Shown in pieces: positions 31,470 through 35,014 of a stretch of DNA of 35,014 bases; position 1 is the first letter of the stretch; each line of letters begins with the position of its first letter. The position numbers and the translations under genes are program-made. A model generated the notes under the pieces. The model saw only the letters and a list, made by a program, of their open reading frames with translations, ran no database searches and was not told where the DNA came from. Source of the DNA: Clostridia bacterium (GTDB lineage: Bacteria > Bacillota > Clostridia > Christensenellales > Borkfalkiaceae). The DNA is taken from positions 1 to 35,014 of the forward strand of contig JAFTSO010000011.1 of NCBI GenBank assembly GCA_017467265.1, read 5' to 3'.

Positions 31470-31577
31470 ATGCCCCTTGACAGCAACGGATGGCTTGTGG
31501 TAGAATATAGCTACGACGCGTGGGGAAGAAATACCTGTAATGACGAATCGACGGTAAACCTTGGTATCTTATTTTAA
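31470..31577 (+). pseudogene. Rhs core fragment A (end of core)
   Basis: The frame reads 'LDSNGWLVVEYSYDAWGRNT' and continues to 'STVNLGIL' before a TAA. This matches the last part of the Rhs/YD-repeat core, where family members read 'Y-D-A-W-G' and later 'LG-x-L-N-P-(F/Y)-R-Y-R-G-Y-Y-Y-D'. The match begins at TTGAC (31477) and breaks at 'LGIL', just before the expected 'NPFRYRG'. It is a short relic with no promoter or ribosome binding site. The first 36 bases of the match recur at 32279. Confidence 0.75.
31477..31512 (+). repeat. 36-bp direct repeat, copy 1 (Rhs core)
   Basis: Bases 31477-31512 match 32279-32314 at 35 of 36 positions (G/A difference at the 12th base). Beyond it, the two copies continue with short deletions relative to each other. 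It encodes 'DSNGWLVVEYS' of the Rhs core. Such repeats are the usual homology for swapping Rhs C-terminal modules. Confidence 0.9.
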
Positions 31578-31606
31578 GCAATAAATTATGGGGTGAGAAA
31601 GAAAAC

Positions 31607-32098
31607 ATGAAACAATATCACGTAGTTGCTTCATTAAAATATGGGCGGATTCATCGAAAAAGCTTGATTTTTTTATGGATTATGTTTTTGTTAGGTTTTT
31701 TTCTGGGAATATATTCATTTGTCTTTTTGTTTAGTGTAGAACGAAGTTTGGTTGGTTTTATATGTGGTTTTTTGAGCGGTATTCTATTTTTAGGAACTGC
31801 GCTATATATAATTATGAAAAATTATATAAATTGCAAGAATTGCAAAAAATGGGTGCAAGATGCCGTTGAATTAAACGCAACTAGCGTAGGTATAAAAAAA
31901 ACATATTTTGGATTTTCTGATATTGGACTTAGAAAACTCAAGGTTTCGTTTAAGTATAATAAAAAGAAATATGTAAAATATAGTGGAACAAAGCAAGGAA
32001 ATGGTTACGATAGGGTGTTTTTTCGATATGCAGATGCTGAAATTAAGATTCTATATTCACCCGAATTTGATGAAGTGATGATTTTGAACGATAAATAA
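31607..32098 (+). CDS. Small membrane protein, candidate orphan immunity protein
   Basis: A 163-aa protein with two hydrophobic segments (about residues 20-45 and 48-70, rich in Phe/Leu/Ile/Gly), a 'CKNCKKW' motif after the second and a soluble C-terminal domain of ~85 residues ('VSFKYNKKKYVKYSG', 'AEIKILYSPEFDEVMIL'). Codon use is markedly A/T-rich compared with flanking genes. It lies between two Rhs core fragments that share a 36-bp repeat, the position held by immunity genes in Rhs/polymorphic toxin arrays. No specific family is recognised, so the immunity role rests on context and shape. Start ATG 31607 has a GGGGTGAG site. A hairpin at 32107 follows the stop codon. Confidence 0.7.
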   Translation: MKQYHVVASLKYGRIHRKSLIFLWIMFLLGFFLGIYSFVFLFSVERSLVGFICGFLSGILFLGTALYIIMKNYINCKNCKKWVQDAVELNATSVGIKKTYFGFSDIGLRKLKVSFKYNKKKYVKYSGTKQGNGYDRVFFRYADAEIKILYSPEFDEVMILNDK

Positions 32099-32106
32099 TG
32101 AATAAG

Positions 32107-32133
32107 AGGTCGCGAGAGATTTTCTTGCGACCT
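32107..32133 (+). terminator. Hairpin after the candidate immunity gene
   Basis: AGGTCGCGAGA (32107-32117) pairs with TCTTGCGACCT (32123-32133), one G-U pair, loop of 5 nt, followed by TT only. It is probably the terminator of the 163-aa gene. A reading frame starting at 32098 runs through it, which makes translation of fragment B from that ATG unlikely. Confidence 0.6.
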
Positions 32134-32448
32134 TTCACGTATGATACGCAAGGCAGAGTAGTAAAACAAAGCAACGGATTAGAGTTCTTCTACGATCATA
32201 CGGCCGTTGTGGCAGTAAGCTATAACGGAAATATGTATTTTTACCGCAAAGACGTACAAGGAAATATCATAGCAATAGTTGACAGCAACAGATGGCTTGT
32301 GGTAGAATATAGCTGTGGGAAAATACGGATTGGTGATCAAGGTATAAAAATGGAAACAATGGTTGTTGCGTTTATAGCGTGCTTGCTTTTTTTAATCTTT
32401 ATTGAATCCATACTTATTTGGGATATGAAACGGCGTTTTGAAAATTAG
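32134..32448 (+). pseudogene. Rhs core fragment B fused to a hydrophobic tail
   Basis: The frame reads 'FTYDTQGRVVKQSNGLEFFY', then 'YFYRKDVQGNIIAIVDSN' and 'WLVVEYS', a clear Rhs/YD-repeat core segment ('DVQGNIIAIVDSNG' is a family hallmark). After 'VVEYS' the copy has lost 7 bases relative to fragment A, shifting the frame. The DNA match fades by about 32330. The frame then encodes 'METMVVAFIACLLFLIFIES', a single hydrophobic segment, to a TAG/TAA region near 32448. From ATG 32350 this tail alone would be a ~32-aa membrane peptide, possibly the remnant of another immunity gene. No intact toxin domain is visible. Confidence 0.75.
32279..32314 (+). repeat. 36-bp direct repeat, copy 2 (Rhs core)
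   Basis: Second copy of the 36-bp repeat at 31477-31512, 802 bp downstream. Here it is the end of the Rhs core fragment, whereas in copy 1 it is the beginning. The two fragments therefore look like the two sides of one core split or duplicated around the inserted gene. Confidence 0.9.
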
Positions 32449-32477
32449 TTGGGCGAAAGTGAGATGTGTTAAAAAAT

Positions 32478-32512
32478 AGGCGGTTGATATAAAAATCAGC
32501 CGTCTGTTTTTA
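32478..32512 (+). terminator. Rho-independent terminator after the Rhs island
   Basis: AGGCGGTTGAT (32478-32488) pairs with ATCAGCCGTCT (32495-32505) with two G-U pairs, loop of 6 nt, then GTTTTTA. It closes the AT-rich island. The 32513-32615 stretch that follows has only GC-rich short inverted repeats (around 32529-32555) and no gene. Confidence 0.8.
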
Positions 32513-32615
32513 TATAAATTCAACGGCTGGCGCGCCCTTGGCGCGGCCTTCGCGCGTAGAATTCCGCGGAAAATTTTGTGCGGAAAAATTGCATAGAAAA
32601 ACTGTGATGAAATAC

Positions 32616-32644
32616 TTGACTTGCGAAATAAATTGCGGTATAAT
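32616..32644 (+). promoter_or_regulatory. Promoter of the purine operon
   Basis: TTGACT (32616-32621), 17 bp, TATAAT (32639-32644). Transcription would begin near 32651, leaving a leader of about 280 nt before purE. Confidence 0.88.
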
Positions 32645-32650
32645 ATTTTT

Positions 32651-32905
32651 GTATGCGGATTGCGATGGGCGCATACACGATGGGGGCGAAAAACGGGAGA
32701 AAAGAATAACGGCGAAAGAGAAGGACTACGGTATGCTGATTATCGAAGTATGGGGAAAACAACAGGCTGATACGGCGTTTTCCGCACGCAGAAAACCGAC
32801 GGGTGGATGCGGGCTTATTTCGGTAGGCGTAAAACACGTTTTTTCGCGCAAAAATAGCAATATAACGGGTGGAGTGCAATAATCGTTGCGCTCCATTTTG
32901 ATTTT
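32651..32905 (+). promoter_or_regulatory. purE leader with terminal attenuator hairpin
   Basis: The transcript would begin with a 7-bp hairpin (GTATGCG 32651-32657 with CGCATAC 32670-32676). It ends with a terminator-like stem TGGAGTGCAA (32870-32879) / TTGCGCTCCA (32886-32895), one G-U pair, followed by TTTTGATTTT, only ~30 nt before purE. A terminator in that position implies regulated read-through. Known purine, ZTP and PRPP (ykkC-type) riboswitch cores were looked for by eye and not recognised. A small reading frame (32733-32882) ends inside the terminator loop. Confidence 0.6.
32733..32882 (+). CDS. Possible 49-aa leader ORF before purE
   Basis: ATG 32733 has GAGAAGGAC about 6 nt upstream. 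The frame encodes 49 residues ('MLIIEVWGKQQADTAF', later 'TGGCGLISVGVK', ending 'SNITGGVQ'). Its TAA stop (32880-32882) falls in the loop of the attenuator hairpin, so ribosomes finishing it would cover the stem. No similarity to any protein is recognised, and the frame is open further upstream by chance, so it may not be translated. Confidence 0.25.
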   Translation: MLIIEVWGKQQADTAFSARRKPTGGCGLISVGVKHVFSRKNSNITGGVQ

Positions 32906-32933
32906 ATAAAATGGATTAGAGAGGATATTTTTT

Positions 32934-33422
32934 ATGGCAAAAGTTGGTATTTTGATGGGTAGTAAATCGGATTTTGACGTCGTAAAACCTGCAGTTTCCG
33001 TGCTGAAAAAATTCGGCGTGGAAACGGAAGTGCGCGTGATTTCCGCGCACCGCACCCCTGACGAGGCACACGAATTTGCAGCGACGGCAAAAGAGCGCGG
33101 TATCGAAGTTTTGATCTGTGCAGCTGGCAAAGCGGCGCACCTTGGCGGTGTGATCGCAGCGCTTACCACGTTGCCCGTGATCGGGTTGCCCGTAAAGACG
33201 GATATGATGGGAGGCTTGGACAGTTTGCTTTCCATCGTGCAGATGCCGTCGGGGATTCCCGTGGCGACGGTGGGCGTGAACGGCGGCGAGAACGCAGGTT
33301 TGCTCGCGCTCCAAATTCTCGGCATCAAATACCCCGAAATTGCGGCGCAGCTTGACGGTTATAAAAAGGCGATGAAAGACAAGATTAACGCAGACGACGC
33401 TGCGTTGCAGGAATTGCTTTAA
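32934..33422 (+). CDS. purE: N5-carboxyaminoimidazole ribonucleotide mutase PurE
   Basis: A 162-aa class I PurE, which moves the carboxyl group from N5-CAIR to give CAIR in de novo purine synthesis (cytoplasmic octamer). Signatures: 'GSKSDFD' near the N-terminus, 'ISAHRTPDEAHEF' with catalytic H39, 'AAGKAAHLGGVIAALTTLPV' and 'MPSGIPVATVGVN'. Length is normal for the family. Start ATG 32934 has an AGAGAGGA site. It is the first gene of the purine operon and lies 14 bp before purF. Expression is probably controlled by the leader hairpin directly upstream. Confidence 0.96.
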   Translation: MAKVGILMGSKSDFDVVKPAVSVLKKFGVETEVRVISAHRTPDEAHEFAATAKERGIEVLICAAGKAAHLGGVIAALTTLPVIGLPVKTDMMGGLDSLLSIVQMPSGIPVATVGVNGGENAGLLALQILGIKYPEIAAQLDGYKKAMKDKINADDAALQELL

Positions 33423-33436
33423 CGGAGAATTACCCT

Positions 33437-34849
33437 ATGGCAGTATTTGGGATTTTTGGAACAAAAACAGAGAACGTAGCATCTAGCGTCTATTATGGCT
33501 TGTATGCGTTGCAGCACCGCGGACAGGCGTCGTGCGGTATCGTAGTCAACGACGACGGCGTTTTTCATACGTATAAAGATTCGGGGCTCGTCAACGACGT
33601 GTTTACCCCTGCGGTAATGAAGGGGCTTGGATTAGGACAGATTGCGGTCGGCAACGTGCGTTACGGAACGCTCGACACGAAAGACCGTATCAACGCAGAG
33701 CCGATCGTCGTCAATCACAGCAAAGGTAGGATGGCGATTGCGATCGACGGAAAATTAGTGAATAGCGCGGAAATCAAGGCGGAGATGGAGCTGCAAGGCT
33801 CGATCTTCCACACGGGCAACGACGCGGAGATCATTTCGGCTGTGATTATTAAAGAACGTATCACTTCCAGCTCGATTGAAGAGGCGGTTTGTAAAGCGAT
33901 GAAACGCTTAAAGGGTGGATATTCGATCATCGTAATGTCGCCGCAAAAGCTGATTGCGGCACGCGACGAAAACGGCGTGCACCCTATTTGCTACGGCAAG
34001 CGTGACGACGGCGAATACGTAATCGCTAGCGAAACGTGCGCGTTGCACTCCGTAAGCGCCGCGCCTATCCGTGATCTTGAACCGGGTGAAATTCTCGTGT
34101 TTACGAAAGACGGGATTCGCTCGATACGAGAGCATTGCGATAAAAAGCCCGAACGACTTTGTGTGTTCGAATATCTCTACACCGCTCGTCCCGATTCGAC
34201 GATTGAAGATTGTTCGGTACATTTGGCGAGAAAACGCGCCGGTATGTTCTTGGCAAGAACGTGCGGCGTGGAGGCGGACGTAGTCATCGGCGCACCCGAT
34301 TCGGGTATCGACGCGGCGATCGGCTATGCAGAAGAATCGGGGATCCCGTACGGCTTGGGACTGATCAAAAATAAATATATCGGCAGAACGTTCATAGATC
34401 CCGGTCAAAACCTGCGCGAAGATAAAGTGCGTATCAAGCTCAACCCCGTAGAAGAAACGGTGCGAGGCAAACGCGTTGTTTTGGTGGACGATTCTATCGT
34501 CCGCGGAACGACAATGGCGCGCGTTGTACGCTTGCTCCGTGACGCAGGTGCAACGGAAATCCACGTGCGCTCGTCCGCACCACAATTCCTGAACCCTTGT
34601 TATTATGGCACGGACATCGCCTCGCGCGACGTATTGATTGCTTGCAATCACACGACGGAAGAAATGGCGCGTATCTTCGGGGCAGACTCCGTTGGATTCC
34701 TGACCGTAGACGACGTGTTCAGATTGGCGGAGGGCGGTAGCTGTAAAGGGTATTGTGCGGCTTGCTTTGATGGGAAATATCCCACGGAAATCCCTACTTC
34801 GACGGGTGAAAACAAGTACGATTATAAAATTTCAGAAAATAAAAAATAA
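33437..34849 (+). CDS. purF: PurF-like amidophosphoribosyltransferase with degraded glutaminase site
   Basis: A 470-aa PurF homologue, the enzyme that makes phosphoribosylamine from PRPP and glutamine. The PRTase half is intact: PRPP loop 'VVLVDDSIVRGTT' (V347-T359), 'GAPDSGIDAAIGYA' and 'IKNKYIGRTFIDPGQ'. Fe-S ligand cysteines are kept (C242, C388, C440 and C443). The glutaminase half is not: the family starts with a catalytic Cys ('CG(I/V)(F/V)GI'), but here the aligned residues are Met1-Ala2 ('MAVFGIFG'). No in-frame Cys lies upstream before the purE stop. The 'HNGN' oxyanion motif is 'IDGK' (D104-G105), and the H of 'GHVRY' is N73; R75 and D129 remain. Start ATG has GGAGA at 9 nt. It probably uses ammonia, or is a paralogue of a normal PurF elsewhere. 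Confidence 0.9.
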   Translation: MAVFGIFGTKTENVASSVYYGLYALQHRGQASCGIVVNDDGVFHTYKDSGLVNDVFTPAVMKGLGLGQIAVGNVRYGTLDTKDRINAEPIVVNHSKGRMAIAIDGKLVNSAEIKAEMELQGSIFHTGNDAEIISAVIIKERITSSSIEEAVCKAMKRLKGGYSIIVMSPQKLIAARDENGVHPICYGKRDDGEYVIASETCALHSVSAAPIRDLEPGEILVFTKDGIRSIREHCDKKPERLCVFEYLYTARPDSTIEDCSVHLARKRAGMFLARTCGVEADVVIGAPDSGIDAAIGYAEESGIPYGLGLIKNKYIGRTFIDPGQNLREDKVRIKLNPVEETVRGKRVVLVDDSIVRGTTMARVVRLLRDAGATEIHVRSSAPQFLNPCYYGTDIASRDVLIACNHTTEEMARIFGADSVGFLTVDDVFRLAEGGSCKGYCAACFDGKYPTEIPTSTGENKYDYKISENKK

Positions 34850-34867
34850 ATTTGGAGAACGATAAAT

Positions 34868-35014
34868 ATGGCAATTTCTTACAAGGACAGCGGCGTTGAC
34901 GTAACGAGAGGCTACAAAGCTGTAGAACTGATGAAAAAACACGTAAAATCTACCTACGATTCGAACGTAATCGGGGATCTGGGCTCGTTTGGCGGTTTCT
35001 ATTCAATCGCAGGC
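34868..35014 (+). CDS. purM: Phosphoribosylformylglycinamidine cyclo-ligase PurM (partial)
   Basis: The first 49 residues of PurM are present and the gene runs off the window end. 'ISYKDSGVDVTRGYKAVELM' and 'IGDLGSFGGFYSI' match the N-terminus of the AIR synthetase family, which closes the imidazole ring from FGAM with ATP. Start ATG 34868 has GGAGA about 10 nt upstream and lies 18 bp after the purF stop codon, so it belongs to the same operon. Confidence 0.93.
   Translation, partial: MAISYKDSGVDVTRGYKAVELMKKHVKSTYDSNVIGDLGSFGGFYSIAG

Noticed and set aside
32538..32732. Upstream extension of the purE-leader frame (from 32538)
   Set aside because: It would begin before the promoter at 32616-32644 and has no ribosome binding site, so only the part from ATG 32733 is considered.
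32651..32905. Known purine, ZTP or PRPP riboswitch in the purE leader
   Set aside because: The conserved cores of these classes could not be found by eye. Only the terminal hairpin is supported; a covariance search would be decisive.

Overview
The window looks like a chromosomal segment of an anaerobic member of the Bacillota (class Clostridia). Evidence: strong AGGAGG-type ribosome binding sites, consensus TTGACA-N17-TATAAT promoters, rho-independent terminators, several Ser/Gly-rich lipoproteins with short Cys lipoboxes, Lachnospiraceae-like PurE/PurF/PurM proteins, and a carbohydrate locus of the kind found in uncultured gut Clostridia. A more precise placement (for example Christensenellales) is only an impression.

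Layout. (1) 1-293: the 3' end of a truncated serine recombinase, then hairpins and AT-rich DNA. (2) 579-15420: an eight-gene + strand glycan operon: a GH130-type mannoside phosphorylase/hydrolase, a lipoprotein solute-binding protein, two sugar permeases, and four exported proteins (a 1419-aa Ig-like/LamG-like protein, a DUF4838 lipoprotein, a BIG2 lipoprotein, and a repeat-containing lipoprotein with a Ser/Glu linker). No ATPase gene is present, so the importer probably borrows a shared one. (3) 15552-16823: a PHP-domain metallohydrolase with its own consensus promoter. (4) 16882-17751: an AraC-family regulator on the minus strand. A 475-bp divergent regulatory region separates it from (5) a 40-aa peptide gene and an approximately 3007-aa secreted DUF4838 protein (18367-27390) that appears to start with ATT. 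(6) 27645-31396: an ADP-ribosylglycohydrolase-fold protein, a sugar-isomerase-like TIM barrel and a Gfo/Idh/MocA oxidoreductase. (7) 31470-32448: an AT-rich island with two Rhs core fragments sharing a 36-bp repeat around an orphan membrane protein, probably a stranded toxin-immunity remnant. (8) 32616-end: a purine operon (purE, purF, start of purM) behind a long leader that ends in a terminator hairpin.

How it fits together. The exported DUF4838 and Ig-like proteins probably bind or process a complex glycan. The ABC importer takes up the products, and GH130 plus the isomerase and oxidoreductase process them inside the cell. The AraC protein is the obvious regulator. Two sets of direct repeats support this: 15-bp repeats 22 bp apart upstream of araC, and a TGMAATTT pair 21 bp apart placed identically (15 bp before the -35) at both the giant-gene promoter and the promoter of the 27645 gene.

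Most notable points: a PurF whose glutaminase active site is degraded (no N-terminal Cys, Asn to Asp in the oxyanion motif) while the PRTase and Fe-S residues are intact; the ATT start and coupled 40-aa peptide of the giant gene; the shared operator; the Rhs relic; and a purE leader in which a small ORF ends inside the terminator loop.
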